This document shows positions 24,130-30,990 of a DNA stretch of 40,132 nt, in pieces (within the stretch, counting starts at the first letter, position 1; each line of letters begins with the position of its first letter). Source of the stretch: Lachnospiraceae bacterium (GTDB lineage Bacteria; Bacillota; Clostridia; Lachnospirales; Lachnospiraceae); NCBI GenBank assembly GCA_024403455.1, contig JAKSRR010000021.1, positions 1-40,132 on the forward strand, read 5' to 3'. Under the pieces are notes generated by a model. That model was given only the letters and a program-made list of their open reading frames with translations, was not told the origin of the DNA and did not search any database. The translations under genes were made by a program, and so were the position numbers.

Positions 24130-25002
24130 ATGAAAAATAAGAACAAGGCGATAATTTATGTTCTTTGCTCTGCCTTGGGATTCGCTTTTATGAATCTCTT
24201 TGTAAAGCTGGCAGGGGATTTGCCATTTATGCAGAAATGTTTTTTTCGAAACTTCGTAGCAATGTTTTTTGCATTTGGCATTATGCTGAAACAGAGGGTT
24301 CCGTTTAAACAGTCAAAAGAGGGGATGAAGCATGTATGGCTTCGTTCTATATTTGGCGGTTTGGGAATGCTCTGCAATTTTTATGCGATTGATCGGCTCG
24401 TTATTGCAGATGCTTCTATGCTGAACAAGTTGAGTCCCTTCTTTGCGATTATTTTTTCTGTATTTTTAATTAAGGAAAAACCAAAGTTTTATCAGCTACT
24501 TTGCGTTATTGTGGCATTTGTGGGAGCTGTATTCATATTAAAGCCTGGCATGGAAGGACTGATTAGCTTTCCGGCTTTCGTTGGAATGCTAGGCGGCGCG
24601 GGAGCTGGGTTTGCTTACACGAATGTGCGACTGGCTACAGCGAAGGGCGTGGATAAACCTTTTATTGTGGTTTTCTTTTCGGCATTTACCTGCCTTCTTT
24701 GTTTGCCGGGATTAATTATCACTTTCGTGCCAATGAGCGGTTTTCAGTGGTTTTGCATGATTATGACAGGAGCCAGTGCGACGGTTGGCCAGATGGGAAT
24801 TACGACGGCATACTCTTTGGCAAAAGCATCGGAAATATCTGTTTATGATTATTCGATGATTATTTTTGCTGCCATCTTGGGAATGCTATTCCTAAAGGAA
24901 GTGCCGGATGTGTTTAGCGTTGTAGGGTATGTTATTATCATTGGGGCCGGCGTGGTTATGTTCCTATTGAATAATAGAAAAGAAAAACAACAGGTGACCT
25001 GA
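24130..25002 (+). CDS. EamA/DMT-superfamily permease, second copy
   Basis: A 290-residue membrane protein with about ten helices in two EamA halves, opening AIIYVLCSALGFAFMNLFVKLAGDLP. Residues FFRNFVAMFFA, GMLCNFYAIDRLVIADASML and a later repeat (ISVYDYSMIIFAAILGMLFLKE) match the S-adenosylmethionine/YdcZ-like branch of the family, so export of a metabolite is likely. Its similarity to the DMT at 4145 looks superfamily-level only. It starts directly after the DUF3006-like gene with little room for a ribosome site, implying coupling. The substrate is unknown. Confidence 0.87.
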   Translation: MKNKNKAIIYVLCSALGFAFMNLFVKLAGDLPFMQKCFFRNFVAMFFAFGIMLKQRVPFKQSKEGMKHVWLRSIFGGLGMLCNFYAIDRLVIADASMLNKLSPFFAIIFSVFLIKEKPKFYQLLCVIVAFVGAVFILKPGMEGLISFPAFVGMLGGAGAGFAYTNVRLATAKGVDKPFIVVFFSAFTCLLCLPGLIITFVPMSGFQWFCMIMTGASATVGQMGITTAYSLAKASEISVYDYSMIIFAAILGMLFLKEVPDVFSVVGYVIIIGAGVVMFLLNNRKEKQQVT

Positions 25003-25004
25003 TT

Positions 25005-25032
25005 TTGCCAGGCTTGCTAGCTATGGTATAAT
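25005..25032 (+). promoter_or_regulatory. Promoter of the SH3-NlpC/P60 gene
   Basis: TTGCCA (25005-25010), a 16-nt spacer and TATAAT (25027-25032), with an extended -10 TG at 25024-25025. The upstream in-frame ATG at 25031 lies within the -10 and so cannot be the start. Confidence 0.7.
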
Positions 25033-25078
25033 GGAAGTGCTGTGGGATTTTCAAAAGACACCTACAGTATCCACTACT

Positions 25079-26371
25079 ATGAAGAAATTAAATCGTTTAT
25101 ATAAAAAGAGAATAGGCAGAGTATGTGCAGGTGCTTTTGCAGGGCTGGTTTTTGGGCTTGGCATTATCGCTGGGACTTCCAGAGCGCGCGCGGCAGAAGA
25201 GACAACGGAGACAGCAGAGGTTGAAGTGATTAATTGGGATTCCATTACGATGGAAACGCCTAAGTCATCAGCGGAGCTTCCGATGGCAGGGGCTGCACCC
25301 ATGCTTACGGGTGATGTGCCGAAAGAAGAGACCTTTGAGTCTATGTTTCCACAGGCGGGAGCGGCACTTGCGTTAACAGGTGAAGTGCCAGAAGCAGCGA
25401 TGCAGGAAGAAAGTGAATATGCATCTTTTGCCATTGCCAATGTTACCGATTATGTGAATGTTCGAATGGAACCCAATACATCCAGCGACATTGTGGGAAA
25501 GATGTATGCCGGCTCTGTAGCCCAGATTCAGGAAGTGGTTGAAGCAGACGGGGAGTGGTTCAAAGTCCTATCCGGAGATTTGGAAGGATACATTAAGTCT
25601 GATTACTTCATCTACGGTGAAGAAGCAGCGCTGGTTATGGAAGATTATGTCCGTACCTATGCATACATTGATGTTGATCAGTTAAATGTCAGAAAGTCTG
25701 CTTCCACGGATGCGGCAAAGATTGGTTATTTCACCTATGGTGAGAAAGCAGAGATTTTAGCGGATGAAGGAGAGTGGCTCAAGGTCCGCTATGCGAAGAA
25801 CAAAGAAGGCTATATTTATAAGAAGTACTGTTCTCTGCAGGAAAGTTTTATTTATGCAAAGACCACTGCGCAGGAAGAAGCGGAGATGGAGATTGCCAAG
25901 CAGTTTGAACAGAGAACGACGGAAGTGGCAACTACACCGGGTGGTAGTACTCCGGAACCGACACGAATTACGGAGCTGCCTACAGGCACTTATGCTACCA
26001 ATGTGGAACTTAGAAGTGCCATTGTGAATTACGCGCTGCAGTTTGTGGGATGTCCGTATGTTATGGGTGGTAATTCTCTAACTAATGGTACGGACTGCTC
26101 CGGCTTTACGAGTTTGATCTTTAAGCAGTTTGGCATCAATTTATCCAGAGTGCCTTCTGGACAGATGGCGTCTGCAGGTCGACCAGTAAGTTTGGCAGAG
26201 GCACAGCCGGGAGATATTGTTTGCTACAATAGTGGTGGCGGTCGTTGTGGCCATGTAGCGATTTATATCGGAAATGGACAGATTGTTCATGCGGCAACTA
26301 GAGCAAAGGGTATCTGCGTTGCAAATGTTGGAATGATGCCAATCCTGACCATTAAGAATGTAATTGATTAA
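25079..26371 (+). CDS. Secreted cell-wall hydrolase: two SH3b domains plus NlpC/P60
   Basis: A 430-residue exported endopeptidase that should cleave within peptidoglycan stem peptides. A signal peptide with a long basic n-region (MKKLNRLYKKRIGRV) ends near ARAAEE at 38-39. SH3b domain 1 spans about 121-180 (YVNVRMEPNTSSDIVG) and SH3b 2 about 198-252 (QLNVRKSASTDAAKIG); a Thr/Pro-rich linker leads to NlpC/P60 (about 312-425). The catalytic triad is Cys340 (TDCSGF), His392 (CGHVAIY) and His404. ATG 25079 fits the signal peptide and the promoter, but there is no clear ribosome binding site. It is a single-gene unit with a strong terminator. Confidence 0.92.
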   Translation: MKKLNRLYKKRIGRVCAGAFAGLVFGLGIIAGTSRARAAEETTETAEVEVINWDSITMETPKSSAELPMAGAAPMLTGDVPKEETFESMFPQAGAALALTGEVPEAAMQEESEYASFAIANVTDYVNVRMEPNTSSDIVGKMYAGSVAQIQEVVEADGEWFKVLSGDLEGYIKSDYFIYGEEAALVMEDYVRTYAYIDVDQLNVRKSASTDAAKIGYFTYGEKAEILADEGEWLKVRYAKNKEGYIYKKYCSLQESFIYAKTTAQEEAEMEIAKQFEQRTTEVATTPGGSTPEPTRITELPTGTYATNVELRSAIVNYALQFVGCPYVMGGNSLTNGTDCSGFTSLIFKQFGINLSRVPSGQMASAGRPVSLAEAQPGDIVCYNSGGGRCGHVAIYIGNGQIVHAATRAKGICVANVGMMPILTIKNVID

Positions 26372-26376
26372 TGAAT

Positions 26377-26432
26377 AAAAAAGAATCCCCCGAATCTTTT
26401 GGCAGCTGCCAGAAAGGATTCGGGGGATTTTG
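26377..26432. terminator. Bidirectional terminator between NlpC/P60 and CapA-like genes
   Basis: A 13-bp stem (AATCCCCCGAATC at 26384-26396 with GATTCGGGGGATT at 26417-26429) carries an inner GGCAGCTGCC palindrome. Runs of A and T on either side serve both convergent genes. Confidence 0.9.
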
Positions 26433-26451
26433 TGTTTGCAGAGTTTATATA

Positions 26452-27783
26452 CTAATCTCGAATAATCTGAATCTTAGTGTAGTTGTAGGTATCAGATCCT
26501 ACGGCATTATCCTTGGTGGCAAGTGCTTCATCCACCGTCATGATATATTCACCAAAAACTTGTTTTGCGATGCTGTCCAGTTTATCCCAGGTGCAGTTAG
26601 CATAGGCATTTACGCCATGGTTTGCTGCCTTCTCTGCAGGATAGCTTTCCAAAAAGTAGGTGGTCTCTACGCGAGTGGGTCCATTGGTGTAGTGCGTAAC
26701 CACAGGGATGACGCCGCTGTCCTCTTTTACGATGGTAACTTCATCTTTAGAAATTTCGAAGGTTACCCAAGCCATACCGCCAAGCATACGGGGCGTATCT
26801 TGCTGGGTGGAAACAAAGTTTCCGAGAGAGAAGTAGCAGAGGCAATCGTTACCGCCAGCACCCTTTAACCAGCGGATGGGTTCCGGTACATGAGGATGGG
26901 TACCGATAATTAGGTCAGCACCAGCATCCGCCATCTGCTGTGCCATCTGATCCTGTACGCTAGTCTCTGTCAGCGTATATTCGACACCCCAGTGAGGGAA
27001 AACAATCACTACATCTGCTATCTGATCCGCAAGTTTGATATCATCGAGAACCTTGGGATGAATGGTGTTGAAATCTAGCTGTCTGGAACCAGGATCATAA
27101 TTACATAGCCAGTTCACCTGATCCACTACGTTAGAAGGAATCACTTCGGTATTGACACTATAGGTGTAGTTCAGCAAAGCGAAGGTGGTATCTTCTATAG
27201 TAAGAATGGGAATCTCTGTTTGTGGTCCGATTCCAACCACAGTCATGCTAGGCTGGGTATCCCAGTAGGCGAGACAGTTTTCGATTCCTAAAAGACCCAT
27301 ATCATCTGCGTGGTTAGTTGCATGCAGCACGACATTGAAACCAGCATTTACGATGGCATCTCCTACCTGGGTTGGAGAGTTGAAGGCAGGGTAACCGGAA
27401 AAACCACGGTCGTTTCCACCTAAAATGGTTTCCTGATTAATGACCTTAATATCTGCAGATGCTAACGTAGGAGCAATTTCACGGAACAGAAAATCATAAT
27501 TGTAGCTACCGTCTGCCTGCGCACCAGAATTTACCACACCCATATGCATGAGACAGTCACCGAGACTCATGAGCGTAATACGATCCGGTTTAGGGGGCTC
27601 AACATAGTTTCTGGCAGCGCTTTCAGAAGCCACTGTGTACCAGTCAACAACAGGAATATCAGCGGGAGTTTCTTCCACGGGGGTAGAGGGTTCCTCCGAT
27701 ATTTCCTTCTTGCCGCAGCCTGACAACAACAGAACTCCAGACAAACTGCATAAAATTAAATTGCGAATATAGTGATTTTTCAT
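26452..27783 (-). CDS. CapA/PgsA-family lipoprotein (calcineurin-like fold)
   Basis: A 443-residue lipoprotein: signal peptide with lipobox LSGC and lipidated Cys23, a Pro/Thr-rich spacer, then a CapA metallophosphatase-like domain. Motifs in order are SLGDCLMH (73-80), NQET (116-119), HATNHADD (154-161), FPHWGVEY and GTHPHVPEP, which together form a metal site. CapA homologues take part in poly-gamma-glutamate capsule synthesis, but no capB or capC lies here, so a different surface-polymer role is possible. It is transcribed divergently from the suf pair across a palindrome at 27829. A plus-strand frame inside it at 26371-26868 is a shadow. Confidence 0.88.
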   Translation of the reverse strand: MKNHYIRNLILCSLSGVLLLSGCGKKEISEEPSTPVEETPADIPVVDWYTVASESAARNYVEPPKPDRITLMSLGDCLMHMGVVNSGAQADGSYNYDFLFREIAPTLASADIKVINQETILGGNDRGFSGYPAFNSPTQVGDAIVNAGFNVVLHATNHADDMGLLGIENCLAYWDTQPSMTVVGIGPQTEIPILTIEDTTFALLNYTYSVNTEVIPSNVVDQVNWLCNYDPGSRQLDFNTIHPKVLDDIKLADQIADVVIVFPHWGVEYTLTETSVQDQMAQQMADAGADLIIGTHPHVPEPIRWLKGAGGNDCLCYFSLGNFVSTQQDTPRMLGGMAWVTFEISKDEVTIVKEDSGVIPVVTHYTNGPTRVETTYFLESYPAEKAANHGVNAYANCTWDKLDSIAKQVFGEYIMTVDEALATKDNAVGSDTYNYTKIQIIRD

Positions 27784-27810
27784 AAATGAATTAACCTCTC
27801 AATTATTTTC

Positions 27811-27816
27811 ATTATA
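27811..27816 (-). promoter_or_regulatory. Likely -10 of the capA-like gene
   Basis: On the minus strand TATAAT (plus 27811-27816). The matching -35 (AAAGAC, plus 27834-27839) is poor and lies within the palindrome at 27829-27843. Confidence 0.5.
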
Positions 27817-27828
27817 CTCCAACTATGC

Positions 27829-27843
27829 GGTAAAGTCTTTACC
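27829..27843. promoter_or_regulatory. Perfect 15-base palindrome between divergent promoters
   Basis: GGTAAAG T CTTTACC, seven bases on each side of one central T. It overlaps the -35 of the capA-like gene and lies 30 bases upstream of the suf -10, so one regulator could control both. The regulator is not encoded nearby, so this is inference from position. Confidence 0.5.
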
Positions 27844-27870
27844 TATGGAAGGAAAAAGCGAGAGAATCTA

Positions 27871-27879
27871 TGGTATAAT
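27871..27879 (+). promoter_or_regulatory. Extended -10 promoter of the suf operon
   Basis: TGGTATAAT (27871-27879) is a perfect extended -10; the -35 region is poor. It gives a leader of about 40 bases before sufC. Confidence 0.65.
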
Positions 27880-27925
27880 GCCTAAGGAATGGGCGGAGAA
27901 AACGTCATAGCAAGAGGTGAAAAAC

Positions 27926-28639
27926 GTGCTGGAATTACAGAATATCTGCTTTACAGCAGATGGAAAAGACATTTTAAAGAATGTTTCCCTAACGTTGGGA
28001 GATGGTTTTACTGCAGTAACAGGACCTAATGGTGGAGGAAAGTCTACTCTTGCCAAGGTTGTGGCAGGACTGATTACACCAACCAGCGGTAAAATTATTC
28101 TAGATGGGGAAGACATTACAAACTTAGATATTACAGAGCGGGCCAAGAAGGGCATTAGTTTTGCATTCCAGAGCCCGGTGAAGTTTAAAGGATTAACGGT
28201 TCATGATTTAATCAATCTTGCGCATGGGTCTGCACTTTCCATGACAGAAGCTTGTGCTTATTTGTCTGAGGTAGGATTATGTGCAAAGGAATACATTAAT
28301 CGAGAACTGAATGCCTCTCTTTCTGGTGGCGAGCTTAAGCGAATTGAGATTGCTATGATTATTGCCAGAGGCACCAAGGTCTCTCTCTTTGATGAACCGG
28401 AGGCAGGGATTGATCTTTGGAGTTTCCAAAATTTGATTCGTGTGTTTGAGAATATGCGTGCGAAGATTCATGGAACCATTATGATTATTTCTCACCAGGA
28501 ACGTATTTTAAATATTGCGGATAGCATCGTTTTATTAGCAGATGGTGCGATTCAGAAGATTGGAACAAAGGAAGAGATTCTTCCGGAATTGCTGAACTAT
28601 TCGGGGAGCTGCAGTGCCATTACGGAGAAGTTTAGTTAA
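27926..28639 (+). CDS. sufC: Fe-S assembly ATPase SufC (SmsC type)
   Basis: A 237-residue ABC-type ATPase of the SUF system. It has Walker A GPNGGGKST (33-41), signature LSGGELKRIE (132-141) and Walker B VSLFDEPEAG. SufC binds SufB/D and drives the shape change that opens the cluster-assembly site. GTG at 27926 follows GAGGTG and gives the usual N-terminus LELQNIC; an alternative GTG at 27917 lies within the ribosome site. The motif GIDLWSF after Walker B differs from the GLDID of the classical form and fits the two-gene type. sufB starts 19 bases later. Confidence 0.93.
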   Translation: MLELQNICFTADGKDILKNVSLTLGDGFTAVTGPNGGGKSTLAKVVAGLITPTSGKIILDGEDITNLDITERAKKGISFAFQSPVKFKGLTVHDLINLAHGSALSMTEACAYLSEVGLCAKEYINRELNASLSGGELKRIEIAMIIARGTKVSLFDEPEAGIDLWSFQNLIRVFENMRAKIHGTIMIISHQERILNIADSIVLLADGAIQKIGTKEEILPELLNYSGSCSAITEKFS

Positions 28640-28658
28640 GAAGGGAAGCGAGAATTAA

Positions 28659-29582
28659 ATGGAATTAGATGCTTTACAAAAACATATGTTGGAAACCATC
28701 TCGGATCTTCATGAGATTCCAGAGGGTGCCTACAATATCAGAGATAATGGTCAGAGTGCTGGTCGAAATGTAACAGCGAATATCAATATCGTTAGTAAGG
28801 AAGACAAGCCGGGCATCGATATTATTGTTAAGGAAAATACAAAGAATGAGTCGGTGCATATCCCTGTGATTTTATCCAAGGAAGGCCTGAAGGACCTGGT
28901 GTACAATGATTTCTATATTGGAGAAAATGCGGATGTATTAATCGTTGCAGGTTGTGGTATTCACTGTGGCGGAGATAGCGATATGCAGCATGATGGTATC
29001 CATACCTTCCATATTGGAAAAGGTGCCAAAGTGAAATATGTAGAAAAACACTATGGCGAAGGAGAAGGTAAGGGTGGAAGAATTCTGAATCCTGTAACAA
29101 AGATTTTCGTGGAGGACGGTGGCCTTTTCGAGATGGAGAGCGTACAGATCAAGGGTGTGGATTCCACTATTCGAGATACGGAAGCTGTACTAAATGCAGG
29201 GGCGAAGCTGATTATTAAGGAAAAGATTATGACCCATGAACAGCAGCGGGCAGAAACGAACTTTGTTGTGGAGTTAAATGGTGAGGATTCCAGTGCAGAC
29301 TTAGTGAGCCGTTCTGTGGCAAAGGGACATTCTTATCAGATTTTCAACTCAAAGATTCTTGGAAATAATAAGTGCTACGGACATTCGGAATGTGATGGGA
29401 TTCTGATGGATGAAGGTAGAGTGGTTGCGGTTCCTTCACTAGATGCAGCCAATATTGACGCTTCCCTTATTCATGAAGCTGCCATTGGTAAAATTGCCGG
29501 GGAGCAGATTGATAAGTTGCGGACACTGGGACTTACGCAGGAAGAAGCTGAGCAGCAAATTGTAAATGGATTCTTAAAATAA
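28659..29582 (+). CDS. sufB: SufB/SufD-family scaffold, short form (SmsB type)
   Basis: A 307-residue SufBD-core protein, shorter than E. coli SufB (~495) and SufD (~420), with the N-terminal region missing. It contains the beta-helix region (YIGENADVLIVAGCGIHCGGDSD, 86-108) and the C-terminal active segment: Cys245 in GHSECDG and HEAAIGKI (272-279), equivalent to the cluster-building cysteine and Glu of SufB. With SufC it forms the minimal two-gene system (SMS) described for archaea and anaerobic bacteria. No sufS, sufU or sufD lies here, so sulfur supply comes from elsewhere. A terminator follows directly. Confidence 0.92.
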   Translation: MELDALQKHMLETISDLHEIPEGAYNIRDNGQSAGRNVTANINIVSKEDKPGIDIIVKENTKNESVHIPVILSKEGLKDLVYNDFYIGENADVLIVAGCGIHCGGDSDMQHDGIHTFHIGKGAKVKYVEKHYGEGEGKGGRILNPVTKIFVEDGGLFEMESVQIKGVDSTIRDTEAVLNAGAKLIIKEKIMTHEQQRAETNFVVELNGEDSSADLVSRSVAKGHSYQIFNSKILGNNKCYGHSECDGILMDEGRVVAVPSLDAANIDASLIHEAAIGKIAGEQIDKLRTLGLTQEEAEQQIVNGFLK

Positions 29583-29610
29583 AAAAATGTGGCATTTTGC
29601 CACATTTTTT
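29583..29610 (+). terminator. Terminator of the suf operon
   Basis: Stem AAAAATGTGGCA with TGCCACATTTTTT, nearly perfect, with a three-base loop and terminal T-run. It also faces the 3' end of tRNA-Ser, which lies on the other strand five bases away. Confidence 0.92.
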
Positions 29611-29615
29611 ATTGA

Positions 29616-29703
29616 CGGAGGAGGAGGGATTTGAACCCTCGCGCCGCTCTCACGACCTACTGGTGTTCGAAGCCAGACCCTTCAGCCACTTGGGTACTCC
29701 TCC
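29616..29703 (-). tRNA. tRNA-Ser (anticodon CGA)
   Basis: An 88-base class II tRNA. Acceptor GGAGGAG pairs with CTCCTCC and discriminator is G; D arm CCC...GGG; T arm GAGGG/CCCTC; long variable arm, as in Ser, Leu or Tyr. The seven-base loop TTCGAAC gives anticodon CGA, reading UCG. The stem CTGGC/ACCAG has a C-A mismatch at 31-39. Class II structure excludes an Arg reading of the overlapping TCG. CCA is not encoded. Confidence 0.88.
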
Positions 29704-29716
29704 ATGACGTTTGTCT

Positions 29717-29745
29717 ATTATAAGGGATTAGGCGGCGGTTTTCAA
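29717..29745 (-). promoter_or_regulatory. Promoter of tRNA-Ser
   Basis: On the minus strand TTGAAA (plus 29740-29745), a 17-base spacer and perfect TATAAT (plus 29717-29722), about 14 bases before the tRNA. It is one of the best promoters in the window. Confidence 0.88.
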
Positions 29746-29780
29746 GATAGAAAAACCTTTATTGATAGACATAAAAAGGG

Positions 29781-29786
29781 TATAAT
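29781..29786 (+). promoter_or_regulatory. Likely -10 of the pfk transcript
   Basis: Perfect TATAAT; the -35 is weak (TTTATT at 29758-29763). This gives a leader of about 115 bases before pfk, long for this window. Confidence 0.5.
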
Positions 29787-29822
29787 GACTATTGTATGTA
29801 TTAGTATCCTGTGGGGGATATT

Positions 29823-29858
29823 ATGTTAACTACTGACCTGTTCACAGATGCGCTATAG
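29823..29858 (+). CDS. 11-codon leader ORF ahead of pfk
   Basis: ATG at 29823 is preceded by GTGGGGGAT, a good ribosome site, and encodes MLTTDLFTDAL. It ends 49 bases before the pfk start, inside the predicted leader. A cis-acting leader peptide is plausible; a chance short frame is the alternative. Confidence 0.3.
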   Translation: MLTTDLFTDAL

Positions 29859-29907
29859 GTGATTTTGTTGCGTGTCATGGGTCATAAAAGGAAAGGGGAT
29901 TGCATTT

Positions 29908-30984
29908 ATGAAGAGAATTGGAATGTTAACCAGTGGTGGAGATTGCCAGGCACTTAACGCTGCGATGCGTGGTGTGGTAAAGACCATTTACAATAGCGGA
30001 GAAGAAGTGGAAATCTTTGGTTTTCTTTCTGGCTATAAGGGATTAATTAATAGTGATTTCAGAATGCTTTCCAGCGGTGACTTTTCAGGCATTTTAACAA
30101 AGGGCGGAACCATTCTTGGTTCTTCCAGAACTCCTTTCAAGCAGATTACAGAGCCTGATGAGCAGGGAAGAGATAAGATTGAGTGCATGATGCACACTTA
30201 TCATAAGTTAAACTTAGACTGTCTCGTTATTTTGGGTGGTAATGGTACCCACAAGACGGCGAACCTTCTGCGTACCAAAGGACTGAATGTCGTTACCCTT
30301 CCTAAGACCATTGATAACGATCTTTGGGGAACCGATATGACCTTCGGATTCCAGAGTGCAGTGAATATTGCTACGGATGTTATTGACTGTATCCATACTA
30401 CGGCAGATTCTCATGGCCGCGTATTTATTGTAGAAGTTATGGGACACAAGACAGGATGGCTTACTTTAAATGCAGGTATGGCTTCCGGTGCAGACATTAT
30501 TCTTCTGCCAGAAATCCCTTACGATATTGATGCCATTATTAAGGCTATTAAGGGAAGAACAAAGCGCGGAAGTAAGTTTACCATTTTGGCAGTTGCCGAG
30601 GGCGCTATTTCTAAAGAAGATGCAGCCCTTAGCAAGAAAGAATATAAGAAGAAACTGGAAAAGAAGGTTTATCCTTCTGTATCTTATGAGGTAGCAGCTG
30701 CGATTGAAGAAAAGACCGGTATGGAAGTTCGCGTTACAGTACCTGGTCATATGCAGCGTGGTGGTAGTCCCTGCCCTTATGATCGTGTATTTGCTTCTCG
30801 TCTTGGAGCAGAAGCAGGCAAGTTGATTTTACAGGGTGAATATGGTTTCATGGTGGGCTATAAGAACAGAGAAATCGTAAAGGTTCCCCTGGAAGAAGTT
30901 GCAGGCAAATTAAAGACAGTTCCTGCAGATGCTACGATTTTAGAAGAAGCAAGACTTTTAGGAATTAGTTTCGGCGATCAATAA
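29908..30984 (+). CDS. pfkA: 6-phosphofructokinase, group III-like
   Basis: A 358-residue phosphofructokinase, phosphorylating fructose 6-phosphate in glycolysis. It has SGGDCQALNA (9-18), the phosphoryl-donor motif GGNGT (110-114), and PKTIDND (132-138), whose Asp136 is the catalytic base. Gly113 at the donor position suggests ATP; Lys133 in PKTIDND is typical of PPi-type or mixed enzymes, and Asn112 replaces the Mg-binding Asp103 of the E. coli enzyme. Donor use is therefore uncertain. ATG 29908 with AAAGGGG fits the N-terminus; the 29872 ATG adds 12 residues without family support. dnaX follows after six bases. Confidence 0.9.
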   Translation: MKRIGMLTSGGDCQALNAAMRGVVKTIYNSGEEVEIFGFLSGYKGLINSDFRMLSSGDFSGILTKGGTILGSSRTPFKQITEPDEQGRDKIECMMHTYHKLNLDCLVILGGNGTHKTANLLRTKGLNVVTLPKTIDNDLWGTDMTFGFQSAVNIATDVIDCIHTTADSHGRVFIVEVMGHKTGWLTLNAGMASGADIILLPEIPYDIDAIIKAIKGRTKRGSKFTILAVAEGAISKEDAALSKKEYKKKLEKKVYPSVSYEVAAAIEEKTGMEVRVTVPGHMQRGGSPCPYDRVFASRLGAEAGKLILQGEYGFMVGYKNREIVKVPLEEVAGKLKTVPADATILEEARLLGISFGDQ

Positions 30985-30990
30985 GTAATT

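Noticed and set aside
26371-26868. 165-codon plus-strand frame
   Set aside because: It lies antisense to the CapA-like gene, starts inside the bidirectional terminator and has no family features.
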